Below the pieces are notes generated by a model. It was not told where the DNA came from. It made no database searches and saw only the letters and a program-made list of their open reading frames with translations. The position numbers were made by a program, and so were the translations under genes. A DNA stretch of 64,000 nucleotides from Coprinellus micaceus (Eukaryota > Basidiomycota > Agaricomycetes > Agaricales > Psathyrellaceae): NCBI GenBank assembly GCA_951394405.1, contig OX596340.1, positions 2,232,001 through 2,296,000 of the forward strand, read 5' to 3'. This document shows positions 24,378 through 34,887 of the stretch, one piece after another. Within the stretch, counting starts at the first letter, position 1. Each line of letters opens with the position of its first letter.

Positions 24378-24578
24378 GACGGGAGTGGAAGGGTTCTGCA
24401 TATGGGCGTGCATCGAGTATCTAGGTAATGCTACAATAGATAGAAAGCCTAATTAGACTTTCCTAGAGTCTGAATGAGATGGCGGAAGTTACAGAGCGTG
24501 TGGAAAAGAGAGAGGATATGCTTGAAAGTGAACGAGTGAATCAAAGTAACCAAGATAATTGCGAAATGAGGGCCGATG

Positions 24579-26709
24579 CTATGACCCCACGAACGACGTT
24601 GAGAATTTCTTCTTCGTTGGCCTCAACTTCGCAGCGCCCGTCACGAAGCCCCAATTTCTCTTTTCCGGGGGTATATACCTCATACCGAGCTCCTTGAACA
24701 CATCCTCCTCTGTGGACGTCGTCACCAAACCCCAATATCCGCCAGGCGCCACCTCCTCATCTAGGGCCTCTACGAGTTCTGGACTCCCCGATGCCTCGGT
24801 TGATGAGGAGCCCTCCGGCCCCTCCACTGACGACCCTCCAGATGTATTCCACTTCCACAAACCGTACTCATCTAAGAGCATCCCCTGCCTTTCGGCCTTC
24901 TTCCGCATATGCCGGTTCAACTCGTCGTCGCCTGTCAAAGCCAACAACGCGGTCGATCTTGACTTCTGCGGGACTAAGCTAAAACCAAACGTCAGTATAC
25001 CACTCCCTTAGGCGCAGAAACGACTGACTGGAATGCAACCCTTCTGTACTTTACCCCCACCGGCGTCTGCAAACTCAGCGCCACCCTGGGCTCTTCCTCA
25101 CTTCTATCCTCCAATTTCCCTGGCGTCTCCGTTGCGTGTGATGGTGGAGGCAGCCGGACAAGTCCCGTCCACGTATGCACCGTCTCCCCAAGCGTCTCAT
25201 ACATCACGTCCCGGCTCCTTAGACACGGTATGACCTCGCTATGCAATAAACTCGCTTTCCGTGCGGCCTTCGTGAGTCCAGTCGTACGTTCGCGTTTCTT
25301 GATGATGTGCTTGCTTTTGCGTTTGGGCGTTGCTGGTGTCGGTGATGGAGAGGTGGGTTCAGATGCTCGTATTGGTGATGCTGGGGAAGTGGATGAGGAG
25401 GGAGAGGATCCTGACGATGGTTCTACAGAGTCCCAGAAGGGTTCGAAAGAAGGGGGAGAATACGATGGTGTTGAAGGTGATGAGCTTGGAATAGGGAATG
25501 TAGGAGGGTCTGTGGGCATAGGGACGTGCACGAAGTCGCGATTGAGGAGCATGATGTCGAGGTTGGAGATATCGGAGGCTCCTCTACGACTACACCCATA
25601 GTAAGTCACCACATGTAAACGCGCTTTCGATATAGACTCACTACTCCCCGACGAGTATCGCCTCGTATTGCGAAGGAAGGCATTTTGTGACCTCGTTCTA
25701 CGAGTTCATCACATACATTAGCTTTCACGCTGAGATGCAAGCGCCGAGAACGACTCACAAGAATCCTCTCTGCTGCCTCTCTACTCGTCGTCTTGTCAAG
25801 GTGCTTGATATACTTCAAGCATATAATTAGCTGCGGCGTGAGCATCGGGTGGTATTCCTCCGAGGCGAGGAGGGCCTCCGTGTCCCGACACCCTGCTGCT
25901 GCGAGTGCTTTAGCTCTGACGCGTCTATGTTATTAGGGGAACGCGATGGAGATGAGATGGATAACAAGGTGAGTAACACTGCAATAAGGGTGCCAGAGTC
26001 AAGTACGCACCCAATCCCAGGGACCTTCTGCAAGTCCATAACCGCCGCCCTCCTCAATGCATCCTCCTTCTGCTCTTCATTATCTGCCACCCCCGATTCA
26101 AAATCAACGAACGTTCTCCTCCCATGGGAACCAAAGAAACCAACTTACACGCAGCGTCTAGATCCTGCTGGATGAAGTACAGGTTGATCCTGTTCTTGAT
26201 TCCAATGCCAATACCTTGAACCTATCGTCCCCAGGACCCCAAACCCTTTAGCATCCTATTCACTGAAGGCGAAGGTGGTGACAGCACACACCTCAAGCAC
26301 ATAATCGTCCCCAGACTTGATAGTCTCCCCAATCCGCGAAATGGTGTCGATAGCTTTGGCGAACGCGTTGACCCTGAACACGTTGGGTTGCAACTTCCTC
26401 TCCTCCTCCTGCAACTCTACACATCACACGACGCCTCTCCCATGAGCCTCGTCGTCCTACACGCCATATCCAGAGCTATACGGACTCACCCAACCGCAAC
26501 ATGTCCAAGATCCCCTTATTTGGATTCCGCTGTCCCTCCCCACTCTGCTGGTTCACGTTCGCCGACGCCTTCACAGCTGCCACGGCAGCGTTATACCGCC
26601 TTTGCGGGAATCCATTTGGAGGAAGGGTGGCATGCCTACCGACGGCCGCTCGGCATTGAGGAAAGAGGAGAGTCGGACCCTTGTGCTGGACGATACGGCG
26701 GAGGAGCAT
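24579..26709 (-). CDS. Family-X DNA polymerase (pol beta-like), catalytic residues replaced
   Basis: Eight exons (introns 26417-26489, 26222-26291, 26084-26148, 25916-26010, 25698-25758, 25590-25641, 24979-25028) join in phase to 554 residues. Start chosen at MLLRRIVQHKG because the Arg-rich first 40 residues, ending QRRYN, look like a mitochondrial presequence; an in-frame ATG pair lies 38 codons upstream. Domains: 8-kDa lyase-like region from NPNKGILDML with helix-hairpin-helix VQGIGIGIKNRI (about 116-127) and a second PGIGAKALAAAG; the fingers/palm entry GEYRRGASDISNLDIML (about 233-249); a Ser/Pro-rich insert; the third palm strand YRRVAFHLVP (about 416-425); and a C-terminal thumb ending IPPEKRN. 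The metal-binding DxD reads N244-L-D246, and the third Asp is Ala420. The lyase Lys position appears to be Arg126. Fold assignment is firm; polymerase activity is doubtful. Confidence 0.85.
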
Positions 26710-26996
26710 TCGCTGCCATGCACTGCGAGTGATGGGTGTTCGGGAAGAAGGGTCCAGCTCGTGAGAGCGCCCATACAGAGTCTCGGAAGGTCTGACGTCG
26801 CAGGCCTCGTTTCTACTCATCATCTGTTGAAGACTAGTATCGAAAACTCTAATGATACATCGAGTGCAACGTGCGATTAAATTAAGAATACAGTGTAGAA
26901 TGGGAGCAATGAGCGGTGCAATATTTAGATCCTATATGTTAAAGAGTCTAGCGTCTCTATAGATGCGAATGATGTGTTTCCGTGCGATGAAGGGAG

Positions 26997-28352
26997 TTAT
27001 GAACCTGCCCACCACTTGTTGAACTTGGCAGACCCGTACCGTACGCTCTTGCCAACGCCGGCGCTGGCAATGCCTTTCAGGGTCTGTACAGTTGCGGGGT
27101 ATCTAACAATGCCACCCAGTTCTGAGACAGAAAGTTAGCACCCTACAACCTCGAAAGGGAAGATTAACGCACCCGTCCGCAGAACCTCAGCCAACTTTTC
27201 ATCCCCAGCCATCTTGATCCAATACGCCTGCTCATCCGTTTCCAGCTCCTTCACCTCCGGGTTCCCTCCGTATCTCCCCTTGACCCTGTCCAACAGCCCG
27301 GTCGGCAACTTCTTGAGATGCGCGCTCCTCGCCTTCGCACTCGTATCCTGCTCGATCCTCCCTGACGGCGTCCAATGGGTCCCAGGGAGCGCTACCACTA
27401 ATCGATGATACAACTCCCTGAACTGCGCCCCCTGCATCGACACAATGTTCGAAACCTTGCCTCTGTTCTCCGCCGGGAGCATCATCCGCGGGTCACCGGT
27501 GTAGCTAATCCCGGCTATCCGCTCAAAGAGCTCGGTCTCGGAGAAAGATTCGGGGAGGGTGAGGAGGGCAGCGCGGACCGCGGAGGTAAGGTTAACTTGT
27601 TGAGTGAGCCGAACTCGAGCATCGTCCTTGATAATCCGCAGCGGTTTGTGCATACGTCCTGCCAGGTAGAGCGTCCTCCAGTTAAGGAGGTCGGCGCAGA
27701 GGGTGTCGACGGTCGTCACACCATACTTGATCGTCTAGACCTGGGTAAGCACGGGAGAGTGAAGGAATGTGACGACACATACCACTCCTTCGATGGTCAC
27801 GTAGGGGTTAAACCACACCCCAGGCGCAATCTCCTGCACCTTCGAGATATACGAGCTCCCGAGCACTCTCGAGTATAGCGGGTAGTGCCCAGGGAACTGC
27901 TGCATATTGATCGAGTGGAAATGGGCAGGATGCGTAACCGCAAACATGAAATCCAACATCGGCTTCTCCGTGCCCTCCTTCTGCACATACCCATCCTGCT
28001 CAAACACCCCACTCCCGTACGCAAATGCATATCTGATCGGGGCATTGAACTTGGCCACGACACTCTCCAACAGCGCGCGGGTAGAATTGGATACCGGGAG
28101 GAGTTGATTCTTCCCAAAGCTTGCAGGGAGCTTGGGGAGAGGCGAGTGTCGGTGTGAGACGGCAGGTCGGGGCTGCGGGGTCAGGCGGTACTTGGGGGAA
28201 GGGTTCTTGGACGTCGCCGACGATGATGAGCCCAGCCCTGGCGGAGGGAGATCGTGCGGGGTGGAGCGCGAGCCCAGCGATTCCGTGGTCAGGGCCCGCT
28301 GGACGGCGAGGACCACAGGACGCCTACTGGGCCGGACAGCGGTGGACAGCAT
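26997..28352 (-). CDS. TAM41: Mitochondrial CDP-diacylglycerol synthase Tam41 (Mmp37)
   Basis: Three exons (introns 27735-27782 and 27122-27172), 418 residues. The N-terminus MLSTAVRPSRRPVVLAVQRA is a typical mitochondrial presequence. Family motifs: YAFAYGSGVFEQ (nucleotidyltransferase-like GS), MLDFMFAVTHP, NPYVTIEG, TIKYGVTTVDTLC, LYLAGRMHKPL and the C-terminal end AGVGKSVRYGSAKF. Tam41 makes CDP-diacylglycerol from phosphatidic acid and CTP on the matrix side of the inner membrane, the first committed step of cardiolipin synthesis. The gene lies head-to-tail upstream of the polymerase-like gene (287 bp apart). Confidence 0.95.
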
Positions 28353-28665
28353 TGATAAAGGGGTGAAACGGGGCTCGACGTCGTGCTACACGGCGATCAG
28401 GTAGGTTTAGACAATGTCGAGGGAGGAGGAGGGAAGAATTAGGAGACTTGGAGTTGTTCCCCACAGCGAAAAGCCATCGGCATCCCGGATCAACAATCAA
28501 AGCCATGCCGGTCTCGGCTACAGCCGAAGAGTTTACCCGTCGCAGCACCGAATTCGAGGGGACAAATCCAAGGACATGAATTCTATGGAGCAGAATAGAT
28601 AGCGTGGTGGTACATCCAAGCAGAGATAGTATGCAGCGTCATGAAGTCGTAAAGCGTCAACCAGT
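28353..28665. other. Intergenic region TAM41 / heme oxygenase
   Basis: 5' flank of TAM41 and 3' flank of the heme oxygenase gene; nothing further seen. Confidence 0.5.
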
Positions 28666-29984
28666 TCACTCTGAGCGGGAACCCAGAATACCCGACAACC
28701 ATCGGTCTACAGCGAGGAGCTTCTCATATCCACGGTTCCCCGTGAAGCCTCCCACCACGAGGACGAAGTGCCCGAGGCATACTACGTGAAGGAGGTTAAC
28801 CTAGTTTCCACCCAAAGCAAGCTTGAAACCACGTACCTGCAGCAATAACAGCTGCCACCGAGCTCATAGGCCACCCAGACTTGGGCTCATCGCTCTTTGT
28901 AACCTCCAAAGGCTTTGCTTTGCGCTTATTCGCTGTTGAAGAGCCATTCGGCGTCGACTTGGACTCTTCTTGTGCGGGCATCCTGATAGCAGAGAACAAG
29001 CCCATATTGAGCCTGAACGCGTTGCTAGCCTCCTCAACGATGGCAACTATGTGAAACAAGAACCATCATAATGTGAGTAAACAACGTTCTTCGGATTCGG
29101 TAAATGAAGTCCAGCCTGCAGGCCGAAGAGCCTCGAGCGCTCCGACTAGTTCGCCTCCCGTGACAGGAGGCGCCCAGGAGCGAGCTTTGCGCACCCGGGG
29201 TTGCAAGAAGGGTGCCAGGAGGAATGAATGAAAGAATGAACTCACGTTTAGCGTGATCGTCTACACACCTCTCCCCGGCCAGGTTCATCCCATCCCTAAA
29301 CCAATCCTTAATCCTCTTCATCTCCCCAATACTCGCCTCCCTCGACCCTCTCAACTCCTTAAACACATAAAACGACACCCCCAACTCCTTTCCCTCCTGC
29401 CCGTCCTCTTCTAGCCCATACGCTTTTGACACAATCCTCCTTATCGACTGGCCGCCACTCAAATCTCCGAGGTACCGGACGTACGAGTGCGCAAGGAGCG
29501 GGGAGGGGTCGGGGGAGTTGGCGAGGGTCCTGAGGCGGGTGATGTAGGTTTGGAGTGCAGGGGGAAGCGAAGGGGTGACAAGGTCCTGGTGGATGGGATG
29601 TGATTTCCACGAATCTTCGGGAACGTCGAGGAGGTATGAGATATCGGCGGAGAGGGCGGGGGCACGGGCGAGGAGGGTGGGGTTGTGCGTCGGCTCGAGT
29701 GTTGGGTACGCTGCGTGCTTGTCGAGTGCTGCCTCAATAGCACTGAGGTGGCCCAAAGCAGTTAAATACATGTTACGGACTGGGGTGGGAGCGGAATTGT
29801 ATACTCACTCGTAGACATACCACAGCATCATGAGGAACCGGATGTACTCGTTCTTGGGGAGCTTTCCACCCAGAAGGAGGCGGGCACCTTGGCTGGTCTC
29901 AGCCTCGGTATGGGCTTGCTTCGTGCCTTCCCGGAGGAGGATAGCCAAAGGCTGCGTGAGGTCGAAGAGAAGTGCCTTGGCCAT
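28666..29984 (-). CDS. HMX1: Heme oxygenase with C-terminal membrane anchor
   Basis: Four exons (introns 29743-29808, 29047-29245, 28782-28836), 332 residues. The N-terminus has LAILLREGTKQAHTEAE with the proximal heme ligand His. The family signature is LLAHSYVRYLGDLSGGQ. Later IKDWFRDGMNLAGE and AIVEEASNAFRLN complete the helical heme pocket. The final splice (donor GTACGT at 28836) joins VAAVIAA to VCLGHFVLVVGGFTG, giving a good single transmembrane helix; reading through the donor would break that helix. The enzyme opens heme to biliverdin, CO and iron, and the anchor suggests ER or outer nuclear membrane. The 199-nt second intron is long for this window. A possible 43-nt 5'-UTR intron ends 14 bp before the ATG. 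Confidence 0.92.
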
Positions 29985-30643
29985 GGCTACCCCACCTCCT
30001 GTCAGCACACTGACAATACTCAGCACCGTCGGTCAACTCACCAAAGAGCACAAAGAACGCGGGGAGATGTGGGGTGGGGGTGAGAGAAGAAGAGGGAAAG
30101 CGCAATACCACAAGCCTGTTGCTGTAGAAATGGAGAAATGACTGGGAACACTCTACACCCTTCTGACTGGATGTGGGTCAACCAGATCGGATCTCTGCCA
30201 CCTCGTACACCCCCGGGAAATATCGATTAGATCCCAATACACCCTGCTGAGTAAATATGGCGTGCTCTTCCGAGCGTTGAAGGTCAAAGTGCCAAGCCCC
30301 TCCGAGTCCGCCAAAAGGGAGATCCTCGCGGTTCCCATCTTATCTGATATGCCCAGAATGGTCTGGCCCCTGTCAAAAAGACTCATGTTTTGATAATCTC
30401 TCTTCCTCCGAGTTTCCAAGTCCCTGGATGCAAGGAAAACATATTCATATGGACTTAGCCTGCGGAAGCCCAATCGATCCTCTGACCACAATCCACGAGC
30501 AAGATTCGGAGCAGGAATGATCCTACCAGACACGCCTGCTTCCACCAGATCGAAGTCCGCCTCACCTCAGGCCCTCCCGAGAGCCCAGGAAAAGACTCAC
30601 TCCGCATCTCTATAATCAATGAACCTCGATAAGAAACGCAGTA
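29985..30643. other. Intergenic region heme oxygenase / ALG6
   Basis: 5' flank of heme oxygenase, 3' flank of ALG6. A 130-codon open frame on the - strand (30153-30545) has no recognisable feature; I leave it unannotated. Confidence 0.45.
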
Positions 30644-33156
30644 CTACACGCCATCATCCACCCCCACATCCGGCTCCCCCACATTCCTTCTCCGAGTCGT
30701 ATCTTCACCAGTCCACTGCGCTCCAGACCCCGTGGCGACTTCCTCGATTGGCTCAAACCCATGACTCTGCTCCGACTTGCTCTCAACGATATTAGACGAG
30801 GAGGGTGAGGGAGAGTAACCTCCAAGCGCCCACCCGACCTCGATACCGCACTTGAGGCTCCACAGCCAAATGAGCCCGAAGACCGGTGTGCAGATGAGCA
30901 CGTTGAGCACGGGGAAGAGGTCGGGGTAGCGTGCTGGAGCTGGGATCACGAGTTCTAGCAAATGCAAGCTGATTGCAGCGAGATGAACGGCCTATATTAC
31001 GGTAAGCGCCATTTCCCATCCAAACCAAATAAACAACTCACCAAACCCAACACCTCCACGACCCCCACCCTTCCCCACTTCACCCCAAACGGGTTATACC
31101 CAACGACACAATCCCACAGTACCGTCAACGCAAGGTAGGGCACCGCCAGGCCGTCCCTCCTAAGCAACGGCCACATACTAAACACTGCGACATTGTTCGC
31201 GAGGCATCCCCACTTCCATGCCGCGCTTTCGGGGGTGGCGGCGGACATTAGGAGTATAAGCGGGAGGAGGGGCAAGAGGATCGTCTTTTCGTGGACTTGG
31301 AAGGAGAAGAGGAAGAAGGAGGCGGAAGAGGAGAGGAGGGCGTAGGTTAGAAGGGAGATGAAAGGTGGGGGGTCAGTCGCGGGTGTCGTCGGTACCTCGA
31401 GAGGCTTGGGTTCGTGGACGTCCCTATGTTCTTTCTTGGAGTTGGGCCCCCGCACTCGTAGCACCCACCCTGCTCGAACCAACCCTACGACCGCAGGCAA
31501 AAATCCTAGTGCCGTCAACCCCGCACTCGCCCTCACAAGCCACCTCCTCCCCGCTTCGCCGTCCCCTGCTATCCTCCTCCATTTGATAATAACATTGCTC
31601 GCGCACCACCAATTCGCCACCTTGTCTTCGAATAATCCTCTGCTGAATGGGAAGATCCTAGAGATCGGGTTGAGGATGTCCAGTGGGCTGGAAGCCAGAG
31701 GCGGGATGAAGAACGGGAGGAAGAGGAAGCAGAAGGACGCGATGGTGACGAGGGCAAGGCGGGTGAAGAGACGGACATTGGCAGGGGCGGGGAGCCATAA
31801 GCATTTGGCGACGAGGTACGACCCAATCGCAGGGGCGTAGTAAAGACCCATTTGTTTGAACCCCAGCGCAGCAACGAAGGAGACTGCGCCCAGCTCGTCC
31901 TTGCCTCGTGCAAAGGCACACAGCGCAAGGATAGTGAAGCCCAGCATGACCGAGTTAAACTGGAAGTGTCCATTGTCAATCAAAATAAGCGCCGGTTGCA
32001 GGAGGAGCGTCAGAAGCGCAAAGGACCGAGAGCGCGAGGAGCGTGTAGGCGAGGGGAGGAACGTGCGCGTGAAGAGGATGAGGGCGGGGATGTAAATGAG
32101 GAGGTCGGATACCAGGACTGTCATGCGCATAAAGAGTTTGGATGAAGGCGTCTCGATCCCGCGAGAGGTGTCCAAGGCGAACCAGGAAGGGTCGATGAGC
32201 GAGCCGATGAATCCGCAGAGCCAGGAGTGGTAGGCGGTGAGTGGGGGGTAGTCGAGGCCCCAGTATTGGAGGTCGTAGGTGTACCATTGGCGGAAGGGGA
32301 GGTGTTGGGTGAGTTCCATCCAGTGTCGTTGGGCTTCGTAGTCGCCGTACATTGGGGGTGTTGCTTCGCCTGTATAATATTAGGTCGTGCATCTCAAATA
32401 TAGACGGTGCGCACCTGAATACGATCCTACCCCAATGCACACCTTTAGCAAGACTACGAACGCTACCATGCTTGGTACGACCCATTCCCGCATGCCGCGT
32501 TTATGCATCCACCGAATCCATCTCCTTCCCATGCTCGCGCTCTCTGCCTCGATATCCGCCAGCGACTTCTTCTTCAGGATCTTTTTGTGCAGGCTGGTAA
32601 TACCCGAGCTGCTCGTATACCCGTGGTTCGTATACGTGCTCGCGATGCTGGCATTGGAGGCGACACGATGCCTCAAACCAGGCTTTCCTCGATTCAGGGG
32701 ATCTTGGATATATAGCGCACTGAACGTCCGTGAGCGCGATGGCGAATGCCCAGCCTGGCTCTTTCTCCTCAAACTAACTCCACCCTGAGTCGATGCGGTC
32801 GAAGGCGGCCTCTCAGAAGATACATGCTGCGGGAAGTACGAGCCAAAGGGCGACACACCCCTGGAGCTGCTCGGCGACACCGAGCGCATCTCCCCACCCA
32901 ACCACTGCTGTGCATGGGGGTTGTCGATGAGGTGGCGCCTCGGGGTGGGCGCGAGGATGGTCGGTGTTGCGGGGAACGACGTGTGCTCTGCCGAGGTCGA
33001 CGTGTTCAGGGGCGTTGAGTGGTCGCCGACGCGCACCGACGACGTCATACCATGGGCGCTACTGGCATTTTGGCTGAACGAGGCTGAGGCTCTGGTGCGA
33101 GACGAACGTTTTGGAGTGTCCTCGGCGGGGAGGGCGGAGAGGGCGTCGTCTGCCAT
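30644..33156 (-). CDS. ALG6: ALG6-type dolichyl-P-Glc alpha-1,3-glucosyltransferase
   Basis: Three exons (introns 32370-32414 and 30992-31041), 805 residues. The ER-lumenal donor/acceptor loop is clear: SGEATPPMYGDYEAQRHW, then QWYTYDLQYWGLDYPPLTAY, which is diagnostic for the ALG6/ALG8 family and closer to ALG6. DNGHFQFNSVMLGF and a conserved VHEKTILLPLLP follow among about ten membrane helices. The enzyme adds the first glucose to Man9GlcNAc2-PP-dolichol in the ER. Odd feature: about 225 residues of Ser/Thr-rich, disordered, cytosolic-side sequence precede the first helix (WVVPSMVAFVVLLKVCIG), and there is a low-complexity C-terminal tail, so it is far longer than yeast Alg6. It diverges from the VDAC gene. 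Confidence 0.93.
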
Positions 33157-33461
33157 GAGGAGATGGTGAGGTCAGAGGGAGAGGTTCGGTTACTCAGTCG
33201 GTGTTTTGAGAATCACGCGTATTCGATTCAGACGACCAATACGATTTTTGTATTGAATATCTCCAGTTCTAAGTAATGCCTTCAATGAACCCGTAGCACA
33301 TTCCCTGAGACTGCACGTTCGTAGACCATTGCGCGGTTCCGTTGGGATGACGATTTGCGTGGTGGTCCGGCGACGGCCATTCTCGGATCAGGACAGGCCA
33401 CCCATATTTTGGGCTTCGTTGGGGTAGGACGCGACACGTATCTTCTACACTCACCGTCAAA
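33157..33461. promoter_or_regulatory. Divergent promoter region ALG6 / VDAC
   Basis: 305 bp between two divergent ATGs. No TATA box stands out. Confidence 0.45.
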
Positions 33462-34506
33462 ATGTCTCTCCCTCAACCCGTTCCCCCTTCCTGGAAGGCG
33501 AGTTCATCGTGCTCGACGACGAGCAGCCCCGTTCTGACATCCCCCACAGGACCTTGGCAAGTCCTCCAATGACCTCTTGAACAAGGAGTACCCCTTCAAC
33601 GGCGCCTCCCTCGAGGTCAAGACCGTCACCCCTTCCAACGTCTCCTTCAAGGTCGCAGGCAACAAGGACAGCAAGTCCGACATCATCACCGGTGACCTCG
33701 AGGGTAAGTGGGCCGACAAGGCCCACGGCCTCACCGTCACCCAGACCTGGACCACCTCCAACATCCTCCGCAACACCGTCGAGCTCGAGAACCAGATTGC
33801 CAAGGGTCTCAAGCTTGACCTCGCCACCTCTCTCGCCCCCGAGAAGGGTGCCAAGACCGCCGTCCTCGGCTCCGTCTACAAGCAGAGCGGTTTCCACACC
33901 CGTGCCACCCTCGACTTGTTCAAGGTACGTCGCGTCTCACCACGTATACGCGTTCCGGATCATAACCTACCCGCTTGTAGGGCCCCACCTTCACTGCCGA
34001 TGCTGTCCTCGGCCGTGACGGTTTCCTCGTTGGTGCTGAGGCCGCCTACAACGTCACCGAAGGCAAGGTCACCCGCTACGCCACCGCTGTCGGCTTCAAC
34101 GCGCCCCAGTACTCCGTTGCCGTCCACGCCCTCAACAACCTCAAGGTCTTCACAGCCTCTTACTACCAGCGCATCAACGGCGACGTCGAGGCTGGTGCCA
34201 AGGCTGTCTACGACCCCAAGTCCACCGCTGGTGGTGTCAGCCTTGAGGTCGGCACCAAGGTCTACCTCGACCGTGCCGCCTTCATCAAGGCCAAGATCAA
34301 CAACGCTGGTGTTATCGGCCTCGGTACGTGGTTCTATTTCTTTGAGACTGTAACTTGGTGCTGATAAACGCACAGGCTACACCCAGGCCCTCCGCCCTGG
34401 CGTCAAGGCCCAGTTCGGTCTTGCCATTGACACCCAAAAGTTGAACGACCCCACCCCTGTCGGGCCCTCGCACAAGGTTGGCGTCAACTTTGTCTTTGAC
34501 GCATGA
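33462..34506 (+). CDS. POR1: Mitochondrial porin (VDAC)
   Basis: Four exons, 294 residues. Exon 1 encodes only MSLPQPVPPSWK, matching the N-terminal helix of fungal VDACs. Exon 2 continues DLGKSSNDLLNKEYPFNGAS. The intron between them (33498-33549) begins GCGAGT rather than GT; no GT donor there keeps the frame, so this is a GC-AG intron. Further introns are 33925-33980 and 34324-34375. The C-terminal part has the YTQALRPGVKAQFGLAIDTQ strand and HKVGVNFVFDA. It forms the 19-strand voltage-gated beta-barrel of the outer membrane that passes ATP and metabolites. Codon use is strongly C-ending, as expected for high expression. Confidence 0.96.
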
Positions 34507-34887
34507 ACTGGCTCGCATTGGAGGCTGAAGGTTGTGCTTCGTTGAGACGGTTCGCCTACGTTAAGACTCTTTATTCGATGTAACACCGGGTTTCGTGGTA
34601 ATGACTTGAATTTGACGGCATTCTACTTGTATTGGGATGGCGACAGATTTCACGGATATGGACTTGTTGAGGATGATTGAGTTCGATGTGGCCCCTTGAG
34701 ACGTCACATCCACTAGATCGACTCGGACTCGTGTCTTCTGCCACTCGCTAGCTGCGGATACTTACATGTGCCTTCTCCGTGCCCAGAGTGGGTGAACAGC
34801 ATTCACTTCCTTGCCTTCTTGCCATATCTCCCCTTTCTACTCACGGCACACTGCTTCCGTATATTACTGTGGCGGTTGCCAGCAACG
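34507..34887. other. Intergenic region VDAC / capping triphosphatase
   Basis: 3' flank of VDAC and 5' flank of the next + strand gene. The reading frame of the next gene stays open upstream to about 34768 without an ATG, so I read it as UTR. Confidence 0.5.

Noticed and set aside
30153..30545. 130-codon open frame on the - strand between heme oxygenase and ALG6
   Set aside because: No domain, signal peptide or splice support; length is within what occurs by chance in this window.
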